The position numbers were made by a program, and so were the translations under genes. Below the pieces are notes generated by a model. That model searched no databases, was not told the origin of the DNA, and worked only from the letters and a program-made list of their open reading frames with translations. Below, piece after piece: positions 52,509 to 61,646 of a DNA stretch of 64,000 bases (the stretch's first letter is position 1; every line of letters starts with the position of its first letter). The stretch lies in the NCBI GenBank assembly GCA_963783095.1, contig CAWAMR010000004.1:248001-312000 (forward strand), in the 5' to 3' direction. Source of the DNA: CAWAMR01 sp963783095. GTDB taxonomy: Bacteria > Planctomycetota > Planctomycetia > Gemmatales > Gemmataceae.

Positions 52509-52634
52509 GATCTGAAACTGCTTTTCGTCCATGCCAAAGACGAATCCGCCGCCGACTTCTATCGCAAGCACGGCTTCGAGCCGGTTTTAGACGATTCACT
52601 GAAGCTTTTTTTGCCGATACCGCTGTCGTCTTGA
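52509..52634 (+). pseudogene. GNAT acetyltransferase C-terminal remnant
   Basis: Encodes LLFVHAKDESAADFYRKHGF and LKLFLPIPLSS before the stop, the last strand-helix-strand of GNAT acetyltransferases, in the TacT/AtaT toxin style (HAK...A..FY...GFEP). The front is absent and the transposase remnant begins immediately upstream. No DUF1778 antitoxin is seen beside it. Confidence 0.6.
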
Positions 52635-52843
52635 TGAAATCGAGTCAACTATCGCCATCAGACTTTTGATTTTGTGCAGGCCAAGAAACGTCAATACCTG
52701 CCGCTCGCCAAACGGCGCATGGGGTACCTGGCAGGCAATGGATTTTCTCAATACCCTCGTTGCCGAAAGGAACGCCGGGTTTTTCCCACCCGCGATCAAC
52801 TGGAGACCCGGAAGCAGAATCTCGGCGGCGTTTCGAACTTTCT

Positions 52844-53908
52844 TCATTTCTGATACGACGACACTTCGAGTTTGGAAAGTATCGCTGCGTCGTGGATCTT
52901 TTCCCAGGCGTCGAAAGGCAAGGCGATACCTTCGTTCAGCGCTTGGCGGTAGTAATCCCATTCGCGCTCGCCCGGCACTAAAATTCGTTCGCTCCCCTCG
53001 GCCTTGGGCGCTTCGTGAATCTCGTCGATCAGAGCGTCCACGCGCGAACAGAAGTTACCTTCAGGGGCAATGCATCGGGGGTCAATGGCCAGGAACGCAG
53101 CCCCATGTCCCGTTGGCAGCGAAGTATCCGCCAGCATCCAGCTTCGGATGCCCCAGGTGACACCTGCTCCGCTCAAAATCCCCGAGAGCGTTTCGATGAG
53201 AAGGGCCAGCCCATACCCCTTGTGCCCGGCCATCGGCAAGAGTGCGCCGCCGTTATTGAATTCCGACGGGTCGGTCGTGGGCCGGCCGGCACGGTCCACG
53301 ATCCAAGTGTTGGGAATTGACTTGCCAAGTGCCTTTGCGGCATTGACCTTGCCACCGGCAACCGTGCTGGTCGCCATGTCGAGAATGATCGGCGCGTTTT
53401 TCTCCGCCGGGATTGCGTAGGCGAGCGGATTACTGCCGGTGATGGCACCGCGAGCGCCGGGAGCGGTGACGCTCGGAATATCGTTGGCCATGGCGATGCC
53501 GATCAGCCCTTCCTTCGCCGCCAGCCAGGCGTAGTATCCTGCTGCCCCAAAGTGACAACTGTTGCGGACTCCGACATAGGCGATACCTTGTGTCCTGGCT
53601 CTATCGATGGCGGCCTGCATCGCCGTGCGCGATGCGACCATACCAAGCGGCAGACTGGCCGTCCATGACGGCCCAGGCTGGACCTTCCGAGACCACGATG
53701 GGCCGTGCTGTTGGATTCGGCCGCCCCCATACAGACGTCGAAGATAGCCATACAGGCTCTTGTTTCCATGCGTGAAGACGCCCCACGCATCGGTCATGGT
53801 CAGAACTTCCGCGCTGCTCAGCGCATCGCTTTCGGACATCCCGGCCCGACGCAATGCGTCCCAGCAAAATCGCCGGAGTCCATCGATGCTGATTTTTGTT
53901 TCCGACAT
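52844..53908 (-). CDS. Malate/L-sulfolactate dehydrogenase family oxidoreductase (Ldh_2)
   Basis: 354 residues from ATG 53908. NAD(P)-dependent enzyme of the type-2 malate/lactate dehydrogenase fold, unrelated to Rossmann dehydrogenases. Motifs: AWGVFTHGNKSLYGYLRRL, GIAYVGVRNSCHFGAAGYYA (His in the NSxHFG motif), IGIAMANDIPSVTAPGARG, ITGSNPLAYAIPA, ILDMATSTVAGGKVNAAKAL and GHKGYGLALLIETLSG. Between residues about 65 and 85 the sequence is unlike the family but the neighbouring frame fits (VVSEGPAWAVMDGQSA), so two compensating indels lie near 53650-53720. Forms a minus-strand pair with the next dehydrogenase 32 bp upstream. Confidence 0.85.
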   Translation of the reverse strand: MSETKISIDGLRRFCWDALRRAGMSESDALSSAEVLTMTDAWGVFTHGNKSLYGYLRRLYGGGRIQQHGPSWSRKVQPGPSWTASLPLGMVASRTAMQAAIDRARTQGIAYVGVRNSCHFGAAGYYAWLAAKEGLIGIAMANDIPSVTAPGARGAITGSNPLAYAIPAEKNAPIILDMATSTVAGGKVNAAKALGKSIPNTWIVDRAGRPTTDPSEFNNGGALLPMAGHKGYGLALLIETLSGILSGAGVTWGIRSWMLADTSLPTGHGAAFLAIDPRCIAPEGNFCSRVDALIDEIHEAPKAEGSERILVPGEREWDYYRQALNEGIALPFDAWEKIHDAAILSKLEVSSYQK

Positions 53909-53940
53909 GGCTTTTTCAACATGGAACTTGGAACATGGAA

Positions 53941-54909
53941 CTACTGGTTCACGCCGTTGACAACACTTGGCAACGGCTCGCCGCGAAGCCGTTTGGCTAC
54001 CAATCCCGCTGCCGTCTCGCGCAGCATCCGGGCCGCCCGAACGCTGGCGGAGGCCACATGCGCAGAAACAATGACATTCGGCATCTGCAATAATGGATGG
54101 CTCGCTGGGATCGGCTCCGGATCGCAAACGTCGAGCGCTGCGCCAGCTAAATGGCCACTATGTAAGGCCGCGACCAGTGCCAGCGTATCCACCAAATCCC
54201 CTCGCGCAAATTGATGAGGATCGAACCACGTTTCATTTTCGCCAGACTGGTTTCATTAATCATCCGGCGGGTTTGCGCCTGTGGATGGGCAATGGAGCGT
54301 GATGATGTCGCTTTGCGACAACAGCTCATCGAGTGACGTTGCCGCGGTAGCGCCGGCCAGTTCGATTTCCTTGGCATTCACTACGGGATCGAAAACGCGA
54401 ACGACTCCGCGAAATGCCGGCAGTCGGCGCACGACTTCCCGCCCAATTCGACCGAAGCCGACGACCCCCACGGCTTGGTCTCGCAATGTTCTCATTTCCG
54501 ACAGCGGCAGTGCCAGACCCCACTTTCCGGCGCGGACGTGCACACAGTTGGCAACGACCTGCCGAGTCAAACCAAGGATGAACCCCAGTGTGTGGTCCGC
54601 GACTTCATCGATGCAATAACCTGGCACATTGCAGACCGGAATGCCTCGCTCTTTCGCTGCTTGAAGATCGACGTTATCGACGCCGATGCCGTAGCGGACG
54701 ATGATGCGAACCCTCTTCATGGCGGCGATCACCTGGGCATTGACCGGGCTGAACTGCGTGAGCACCGCATCCGCTTCGGCGACGAGTGGCAATAGCTCTT
54801 CGACCGTCTTGCACTGGCGAACAACGAGTTCCGCGCCAAGAGGTTCAAGGATGCGTTGTTCGATGTCGAGAGGATCAAAAGTGTGATCGGTGACGAGAAC
54901 TTTTGGCAT
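53941..54909 (-). CDS. D-3-phosphoglycerate-dehydrogenase-like 2-hydroxyacid dehydrogenase, frameshifts
   Basis: ATG 54909 opens MPKVLVTDHTFDPLDIEQRI. A complete D-2-hydroxyacid dehydrogenase of about 322 residues results after shifts near 54270 and 54200: RYGIGVDNVDLQAAKERGI, VADHTLGFILGL, nucleotide-binding VGVVGFGRIG, the LHCPSTAQTRRMIN loop, ILINLARGDLVDT with the catalytic Arg, a DVCDPEPIP Glu and VSAHVAS with the catalytic His. Pairs with the Ldh_2 gene, suggesting two routes acting on related hydroxyacids. Substrate unknown. Confidence 0.85.
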
Positions 54910-55007
54910 GAGGCAGCAACCTATAAATGGAGAGTTGGATTTGATTGTATAGATGTCCGGCATCGGAGAACTACAATATGTACGTCGCCGTCACAGAGAT
55001 TGCATTG

Positions 55008-55816
55008 ATGTTTCCTTTTCGCCTCGCCGCCATCGATTTAGATGATACGCTCCTGGGACCGGGCAAGCGGATCAGTCCAGGCAACGCCGATGCTATCGCT
55101 CAACTCCTTGACCTGGGTGCGATCGTCGTGCTGGCTTCCGGCCGAGTTGTTCCAAACATGCTCCCCGCGTATCGGGAACTGGGTCTGCGTGGTCCGCTCG
55201 TTGCTTGTAACGGGGCCTGGGCAGGTGAGCCGGCAACGGGGCAAGTGATCCGGGAACTCACCGTTTCCGAGTCGGTTGCCGCCGACCTCCTCCGGCTTGG
55301 CGAAGCGGAGGGAGTGACCCCGATGTTTCACGATAACACCGGCTTATTCGTTCGGCAAAAGGATGGGTGGTCATCTCTTTATGAAAGGCGAAGCAGCGAA
55401 GTTGCAACTCCGGTTGGCGACTATGCTCGCCTTGCGGGTCGTCGGCCTCATAAAATCACTTGGTATGGTACACCAGCTCGAATCACCGCCTGAAGGATCG
55501 ACTGATCCACCAATATCGCGGAGTCTTGACGATCTTCTCAACGGAGAAGGAAAACATCGAATTCGTCCCGCATGGTGTAGACAAGGCAACGGGTGTTGCT
55601 GCTGTCGCCGAGGTTTTTGGCATCACAGCGAGTGAAGTTGTGGCTTTCGGCGATGGGCTGAACGATGTGAATCTTTTGAAGTGGGCCGGCTTGGGAGTAG
55701 CTATGGATCATGCGCATCCCGAAGCGATTGCTTCGGCGAAACTTGTCCCACCGAAAGGCACTCCGGAAACGGCTCTGGCCCGTGCGGTAACAGCTGTGCT
55801 GGCTCGTTACAAGTAG
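55008..55816 (+). CDS. HAD-family phosphatase (Cof/YidA type), one frameshift
   Basis: ATG 55008 gives MFPFRLAAIDLDDTLLG, the HAD nucleophile motif DxDxT. Motif II is VLASGRV; a type-IIB cap follows (LVACNGAWAGEPATGQVIREL). A shift near 55490 (inside a run of identical-frame sequence TWYGTPARITA) restores the C-terminal half with motif III Lys (DKATGVAAVAEVFGI) and motif IV GDGLNDVNLL, then AMDHAHPEAIASAK. About 268 residues, normal for Cof-type sugar-phosphate or cofactor phosphatases. ATG 54978 is an alternative start. Lies directly upstream of selD. Confidence 0.87.
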
Positions 55817-55854
55817 TGTTTCCTCCAGCCACCGAATAAGAAAATGAGCAACCG

Positions 55855-56912
55855 ATGGATGTCGCAAAACATTTGACCGACTACGCTTCGTGTGCAGGTT
55901 CGCGGGCAAAATTGCTCCGGGCGGCATCTCCGAAGTTCTTGGCTTCTTGCCGAAGGTGTTCGATCCGAATGTGTTGGTCGGCACGGAAACTCACGATGAC
56001 GCCGGCGTCTATAAACTCACCGATGAGATCGCCATCGTTCAGACGATCGACTTCTTTCCACCCGTTGTGGATGACCCCTTTATCTACGGGCAAATAGCCG
56101 CCGCCAACGCTTTGAGTGATGTTTATGCAATGGGTGGCGAACCCAAGACGGTCCTCAACCTGGTTGGCTATCCGGACGATGAACTCGGCAACATGGAATG
56201 GCTCGGCCAGATCCTTCAAGGCGGAGCGGAACGATGCAAAGCAGCGGGTGCGGCCATTATCGGCGGGCATAGTGTTCGCGATCGCGAGATCAAATTCGGC
56301 CTATCGGTGACCGGGATTGTTCACCCCAAACGCTTCTGGACCAATGCCGGAGCGCAACCCGGAGACAAGCTGGTTCTCACCAAGGCGCTCGGCTGCGGCT
56401 TCGTGACAACCGCAGCAAAGAAACAAGTCTGCCCGCCGGAAATATTGAAGACTGCCTGCGCGAGCATGGTGCAGCTCAATGCGATCGGACGCGACGCTTG
56501 CCGTGCAGCGGGCGGGGTTCACGCCGTAACGGATGTTACCGGCTTCGGCCTGTGCGGGCACAGTTACGAAATGGCCGATGGGAGTAAAGTCACGTTAGGG
56601 ATCGACCTCGACAAGTTACCGACCCTGGCAGGTGTCGAGGAGCATGGCTTGACCCGGTTCCGCACGCACAGCAAATCCAACTCCGAGTATGTTGCTCCGC
56701 ACACGCGAATTGAAGGAAAGCCCAATCCAAAACGACTTGAGTTCTTGTGGGATCCCCAGACATCGGGCGGTTTGCTCATCAGTATCGCCCCCGAAAACGT
56801 CGATTTGCTGATGCGCGAACTTCACCAGCGCGGGGCAATACGGGCAAGTGTAATCGGCGAGGTATTACCTCAGACCGACGTGGCACTGATTTTTCGCGCC
56901 GGATCCAATTAA
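55855..56912 (+). CDS. selD: Selenide, water dikinase (SelD), frameshift at the active-site loop
   Basis: Makes selenophosphate from selenide and ATP for selenocysteine and seleno-tRNA. The ATG 55855 frame gives LTDYASCAG and then goes off; adding one base near 55909 joins it to CAGKIAPGGISEVL, forming the ASCAGCAGK loop that carries the catalytic Cys. No in-frame TGA (selenocysteine) is seen there. The rest is intact: DDAGVYKLTDEIAIVQTIDF, GQIAAANALSDVYAMGGEP, IGGHSVRD, GDKLVLTKALG, HAVTDVTGFGLCGH and LWDPQTSGGLL. About 353 residues. The selenium-using partners are not in the window. Confidence 0.92.
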
Positions 56913-56933
56913 CAAAACCATTCTAAACCACAG

Positions 56934-58644
56934 CGCGGCATAGCCGCAACCAAATGAAAAATGAAACAGGCATGTCGGAATTGAATAGAGTGGATTTGTC
57001 ACGATTCACTTAACTCAACCACCGAACATGCCATGCAAGAGTTTGTACAGCAACACGAAGCGAACATCTATGGGGTTCTTTCCGGATTCGACCGAATTCG
57101 CTTTCGCGGAACACAGCGGCGGATCTGTTATGTGAAGGGTTTCGCCAAGTTTTTGAATTTCATCGGTGTGCTGCTTAAGGTTTTTCGGGCTTTCGTCGAT
57201 GGTACTTCGCGCAAGCTCAAGAAGACCACGGAGCAATTGGCCCGCAAAACGCCGGTGGGGAAAGTGGTCTACCTGGCAGCCAACCGAGACAAGCAGGAAG
57301 TCCTCGACGAACTGCTGCGGACGTATGCGATCCCCGAGAGCTTCACCGGGTTGATCGCCGTGCTCAGTTGTGTGGAGAATTGCAACAGTTACGAGCTTCA
57401 CAAGAACGCTGGCACCCAACATCTGGAAGTACACTCGGCCTGGCGCAAGTGCCTGCACTACTATCTGTACATTCGCGATCCTCGGTACGGCCTGATGCAC
57501 ATTCGCATCATGACTTGGTTCCCGATGCAGGTTCAGATTTGCATGAACGGTCGAGAGTGGTTGGCCCGGCAGATGAATGCAGCGGGACTTGCTTACCAAC
57601 GGTTCGACAACACGTTTGCCTGGGTTGCCGATTTTGCTCAAGCGCAACAATGGTTGGATGAGCAACTGAAAACGGATTGGGGGGCCATGCTGTCGGGCTT
57701 GTTGCGGCAGTACCATCCGGCCTTTCTGGATTTGCTCGGGGAGTTGTCGTTGCCGGAGTATTACTGGACCGCCGAGCAAACTGAATGGGCAACCGATGTG
57801 GCATTTCGTTCGAAGGAATTGTTGCAACCGCTGTATCGTCGTCTGATCCGACACGCCACGGAGAACCTCTCGTGCGCGGATGTGATGCGGTTTTTGCAGC
57901 AGTATGTGACGGAGTCGGGAGCGATTCATGGCAAGTTCCAAGGCGAAGTGGTGAGTGATCGCAAGACCCGTTATGAAGGAACGCGGATGAAGCATCGGGT
58001 GGGATCCAACAGCGTGAAGATGTACGACAAGTTCGGGCGAATCTTGCGGATTGAGACGACGATCCACAATGCGGAAGGGCTGAAGGTATATCGACCTCGC
58101 GAGAACGATCCGCACAAGCGTTTGGCGTGGCAGTCATTGCGGCGCAGCGTGGCGGATCTGTACCGTCGCTGCCAGTTGTCGCAAAAAGCCAACGAGTCGT
58201 ACTTGGAGGCGATGTCGGTGGTGGAATCATCCGAGACGTTGGAGTCGTTGACGGCTCCGGTCAGCAGTCCGGTCGAGCGAGCAGGGCGACGCTATCGGGG
58301 GTTAAACCCATTGTCGGCAGAAGACAGCCAGTTGCTGCGGGCCATCAACCGAGGCGAATATGCGATGCTGGGCTTGCGCAACCGGGATTTGCGAGCAGTG
58401 CTGTACGGGACGGCCACTGGTGTGGAAAAAAAGAAGCAAAGCGGTCAAGTCACACGCCGATTACAATTGTTGTGCGCTCATGGCTTGGTCCAAAAGGTTC
58501 CCAAGAGTCACCGCTACAAAATCACCGTGCGAGGCAGACAACTCGCCAGTGCCTTGTCCTACGTCCACGAAAGCGATCTGAAAACCCTAAGCCAAGTGGC
58601 CTAGAAAATTGTGTTAGAAAAGCAAAATTCGCAGAATGAGTAGT
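56934..58644 (+). mobile_element. Probable insertion element of undescribed type
   Basis: The gene 57033-58604 is surrounded by 100 bp (left) and 40 bp (right) of DNA that belong to no repeat, then by two halves of what reads as one interrupted sequence. Left flank ends AAACCACAG (to 56933) and right flank starts ACAGAGTCACAGAGAAC (from 58645). Joining them on a shared ACAG gives AACCACAGAGTCACAGAG, which is precisely the complement of the repeat arm at about 58773-58798. So an element of about 1.7 kb seems to have inserted with a 4-bp ACAG duplication. No inverted termini were seen. Confidence 0.5.
57033..58604 (+). CDS. Large uncharacterised protein of a multi-copy planctomycete-type family
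   Basis: 523 residues, completely intact in a region where most genes carry indels. Opens MQEFVQQHEANIYGVLSGFD, RIRFRGTQRR; a middle with HYYLYIRDPRYGLMHIRIMT and WFPMQVQICMNGREWLARQM; then a helical region, a Lys/Arg-rich part (RKTRYEGTRMKHRVGSNSV) and a C-terminal winged-helix-like end (RRLQLLCAHGLVQKVPKSHR). No DDE, HUH, serine or tyrosine recombinase motif was recognised. I recall closely similar proteins as repeated unnamed copies in planctomycete-like genomes, which points to a mobile gene. Ribosome site before ATG 57033 is weak. Confidence 0.6.
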   Translation: MQEFVQQHEANIYGVLSGFDRIRFRGTQRRICYVKGFAKFLNFIGVLLKVFRAFVDGTSRKLKKTTEQLARKTPVGKVVYLAANRDKQEVLDELLRTYAIPESFTGLIAVLSCVENCNSYELHKNAGTQHLEVHSAWRKCLHYYLYIRDPRYGLMHIRIMTWFPMQVQICMNGREWLARQMNAAGLAYQRFDNTFAWVADFAQAQQWLDEQLKTDWGAMLSGLLRQYHPAFLDLLGELSLPEYYWTAEQTEWATDVAFRSKELLQPLYRRLIRHATENLSCADVMRFLQQYVTESGAIHGKFQGEVVSDRKTRYEGTRMKHRVGSNSVKMYDKFGRILRIETTIHNAEGLKVYRPRENDPHKRLAWQSLRRSVADLYRRCQLSQKANESYLEAMSVVESSETLESLTAPVSSPVERAGRRYRGLNPLSAEDSQLLRAINRGEYAMLGLRNRDLRAVLYGTATGVEKKKQSGQVTRRLQLLCAHGLVQKVPKSHRYKITVRGRQLASALSYVHESDLKTLSQVA

Positions 58645-58800
58645 ACAGAGTCACAGAGAACACAGAAAAGACAGAATCGACCACAAATGAACACCGATCG
58701 CAAATTCTTGGTTTTACCCATGTTGATCCGTGTTCATCTGTGGCAAATTGCTCATATGTCTTTTGTCTTCTCTGTGTTCTCTGTGACTCTGTGGTTAGTT
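58645..58800. repeat. Composite long inverted repeat
   Basis: Outer arm ACAGAGTCACAGAGAACACA (58645 on) pairs with 58768-58796; an inner arm ACCACAAATGAACACCGATC pairs with GATCCGTGTTCATCTGTGG. Two different words nested in one another. Disturbed at its left edge by the element at 56934-58644. Lies between the mobile gene and the MmgE/PrpD stop. Confidence 0.8.
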
Positions 58801-58808
58801 CATTCCTG

Positions 58809-60183
58809 TTAATCAAAGAGCCGGATAAGATCGGTGACGCTAGTCAGTTTCTCCAGGTCCCAACAGCGCGACAACACTGCATCGGCGCGTTGTTTTCCGT
58901 ACTTCGGCTCAACCATCATCCGAAACTTTTGTTCCACCTCGGCATCGGTCATTGGGTTCCCCGCGTGACCGCGTGGGAACTCGACTTCTTTCGTGAATTG
59001 CCTGCCATCCGTCAGGGTTACTACGATCCGATTGGGAATGCCCTTCGGATAGCGCGGTGTCAAGGCATCGTCGAGATGAACTTTTACCTTGGCGGTCAAG
59101 TCCACGATATCGCGGGAAGTAAATCGCTCCGGATCGAATTGCTTCAGCCCGACTTCACCATCGAGCAGGGCCACAGCAGTGCAGTAAGGCAGACTGTGAT
59201 CGGCGGTTTCGCGGGTCTTTGGCGTCCAGGCTTCCTTGTATTTGCCGATGATGTTGTACGATGCCTCGAAGGTATGGATGTCGATCGACTTAACTTTCGA
59301 CACATCGCCGCCGATCTCTTTGCGCAGCTGCAAGCGCAGCATCGATGGCGCTTTGTGAATGGTACTCGGCCGGCCAGAATTTGATGTAGGTTTTCGTCAT
59401 CATGAAGCCGTCGGAGGACGGGTTTTCCGCTCCCAGCGCGCGCAACCGCGAAAGTGTCTCTGGTTACCAGTTTCATGAAGCCCAGGTCGCCTTCGAAAAT
59501 GGGCGCTGGTCCGCTGAGTCCCTCCGCTGCCAGCGTTGCGGCGAAGACCCCGTTGCGGGCTGCATTGGCGAAAGCGCAGCCCTTCCACATGCTCAATTCA
59601 CCGGATCGCGTTTGTCGCAATGCCACATTGGCCACACCCGCCAGACCAATCGCATGGGCAATCTTGCGCAGCTTCGAGTTTCAGCAATTTGCACGCCGCG
59701 ATGGCCGATGAGATGGCTCCATAGGTCACATGATCAACACCCTGCTCGCGAAGGCTACAGGCATCGCAGAGCCGGCACTGAATCTCGTAGCCGAGCACTC
59801 CCGCCAGGATCAAGTCTTTGCCATGAGCACCCACGGCCTCGCCAACGCCCAGTACGGCGGCAAGATTATCGCTGGGGTGGGCAGGTTCCAGGGAAAGATA
59901 GGTATCGTTGAAGTCGAGGTAACGGATCAGCAAGCCGTTGACGAAGGTGGCCCATTCGGGGCTGGACTCGGCCGCCGCCGAGAATCGAGGCTCCGGGAGT
60001 GCCCGACACCCGCAGCGCGCAACGCTTGGCGATGGCATAGGCCTCGGCCGGCATCGCGCCGACGGCCGTGGCGAAGGAGTCGATGAAACGGCGTTTGGTT
60101 TCATGCACGACGGCTGCGGGAAGATCCTCAAACCGCAATTGGGCAGCGTATCTGGCAAATCGGTCGGCAAGAGTCTCGGTCAT
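58809..60183 (-). CDS. MmgE/PrpD family protein (2-methylcitrate dehydratase-like), frameshifts
   Basis: About 455 residues from ATG 60183, with shifts near 59960, 59640, 59400 and 59340. N-terminal helix MTETLADRFARYAAQLRFED and TKRRFIDSFATAVGAMPAEA are typical; then LIRYLDFNDTYLSLEPAHPS DN-type motif with the conserved Asp-His pair, LAAVLGVGEAVGAHGKDLIL, GVDHVTYGAISSAIAACKLL, FEGDLGFMKL and a C-terminal domain with VSKVKSIDIHTFEASY and DHSLPYCTAVALLDGEVG. PrpD dehydrates 2-methylcitrate in propionate breakdown; without prpB/C neighbours the substrate may differ. Confidence 0.85.
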
Positions 60184-60310
60184 GAATCGATCCCCGGTAT
60201 GAAATAGATCCTTCTGTTCGGTTGTTTTACAAATCGGGGCCTCGATCTGATAAAATTCGACAGAGAATGCCATTTACAGGCATTCGTTGAATCATAACCT
60301 GGACTCCCAC

Positions 60311-61116
60311 ATGCCGCTTCCCCTCGAAGGCAAGGCCATAGCTCTGGCCGAAGGCAGACAACTCGAAGAACTCGCCGCGATGCTCGAAAAAGAAGGTGCA
60401 AGCATTCTGCGCTGCCCGCTTCTGAGCATCCTGGATGCACCTGACGCCGAACCCGTTGTCAACTGGCTCAAGGAACTCATCGCAGGGAAATTTGCCTATG
60501 TCATTCTCCTGACCGGAGAAGGTCTGCGCCGACTCATCGGCTTCGCGGATCGCGGGGCTGCGCCGAAACGATCACTGCTTTGACGAAGACGAAGGCTATC
60601 ACACGCGGCCCAAAGCCGGTTCAGGCGCTCAAGGAATTGGGCCTGTCGCCCACTAAAATCGCCAGTGCGCCGACGACCGAAGGAGTGATCGACACTCTGA
60701 AAACCGAAACGCTGTGCGGCTCGACCATCGGGGTGCAACTCTACAGCGAAAGCAACCGGCCTTTGACCGATTTTATCACGAGCGTGCGTGGAAACTTTCG
60801 CACGGTCCAGCCTTACTACTATGCGCCATCTGCGGATGCGGAGCGAGTCAGCGACATGATTCGCAAGATGGCCGAAGGACAAATTGCAGCGATTGTTTTC
60901 ACGAGTTCACCGCAGGTCGATCGAGTCTACGAGGTCGCAGTTGAGCAGCATCTTGAACTCGAACTTCGGCAAGGGTTAGAACGCACTAAGGTCGCAGCAG
61001 TGGGGCCGATTGTCGCAGAAACCTTACGTGCGAAAGGTGGACGAGTCGATATTACGCCTGATCAGGGCTTTGTGATGAAGAATCTGGTGCAATACATCAG
61101 ACGCGCTTTTGCCTGA
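60311..61116 (+). CDS. hemD: Uroporphyrinogen-III synthase (HemD), one frameshift
   Basis: ATG 60311 (MPLPLEGKAIALAEGRQLEE) with a shift near 60560. Two Rossmann-like halves joined by a linker: YVILLTGEGLRRLIGF closes the first, then AITRGPKPVQALKELGLSP, the ATTEGV-type APTTEGVIDTL, IAAIVFTSSPQVDRVYEVA and KVAAVGPIVAETLRAKGGRV mark the second. About 268 residues. Cyclises hydroxymethylbilane to uroporphyrinogen III for haem and corrinoids. Other hem genes are not in the window. Confidence 0.85.
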
Positions 61117-61160
61117 TTCTCGCAATGAGGCGACGAGACTTCGATGGCGGAACTGCGGAG

Positions 61161-61490
61161 TTAGGTTGGCAGATCGACCGCTTGCGGCAAGAACCAACTG
61201 AGATTCAAGTCAGGCTGACGTTGTTCCAACGTGATCGTCGCCGATGTAAACGAGAACTCCGTAAGGGGTTCGCGAGGAATGTTTCCCGATAAGATGTCGT
61301 CGGTTTTCTCGTCCTCGGATTCTTCGATTTGGGCGATGGCCGCAAGGAGACGGGTCGCCGGCGTTGAATTGGGCTCCAGGCGGACAACAGCACGACCATT
61401 GCGTTGAATGAGCACGGTCTCGCCCGATTCTGCACACTTCAGCAACTCGTCGGCCCGCGCAGCGAATTCACTCACAGAAACGGTGGTCAT
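61161..61490 (-). CDS. Phd/YefM-type antitoxin-like protein, no toxin partner seen
   Basis: 109 residues, intact, from ATG 61490. The N-terminal part TTVSVSEFAARADELLKCAE SGETVLIQRNG pattern with VVRLEP is the Phd/YefM DNA-binding fold. The C-terminal half (SEDEKTDDILSGNIPREPL) is acidic and would normally wrap a PIN or Doc toxin. No such toxin is encoded on either side: hemD converges downstream and a DUF1444 gene is divergent upstream. So orphan antitoxin, or a regulator. Confidence 0.7.
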   Translation of the reverse strand: MTTVSVSEFAARADELLKCAESGETVLIQRNGRAVVRLEPNSTPATRLLAAIAQIEESEDEKTDDILSGNIPREPLTEFSFTSATITLEQRQPDLNLSWFLPQAVDLPT

Positions 61491-61646
61491 CGGGTTCTCT
61501 CATTCCGATGCGGTATCTTTCAATCAGACGGCGCAAGTTGCGATGACCTTCATTGTAACTCACGATCCCTCGAAAAGTAGATCGATTAACCACACTCAAT
61601 ACATTCTACTTACCAGTCCTCAGTCACCTTGTGGAGGTGCGCTATA

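Noticed and set aside
55855..55950. Selenocysteine codon in selD
   Set aside because: No in-frame TGA in the corrected loop; the reactive residue reads as Cys.
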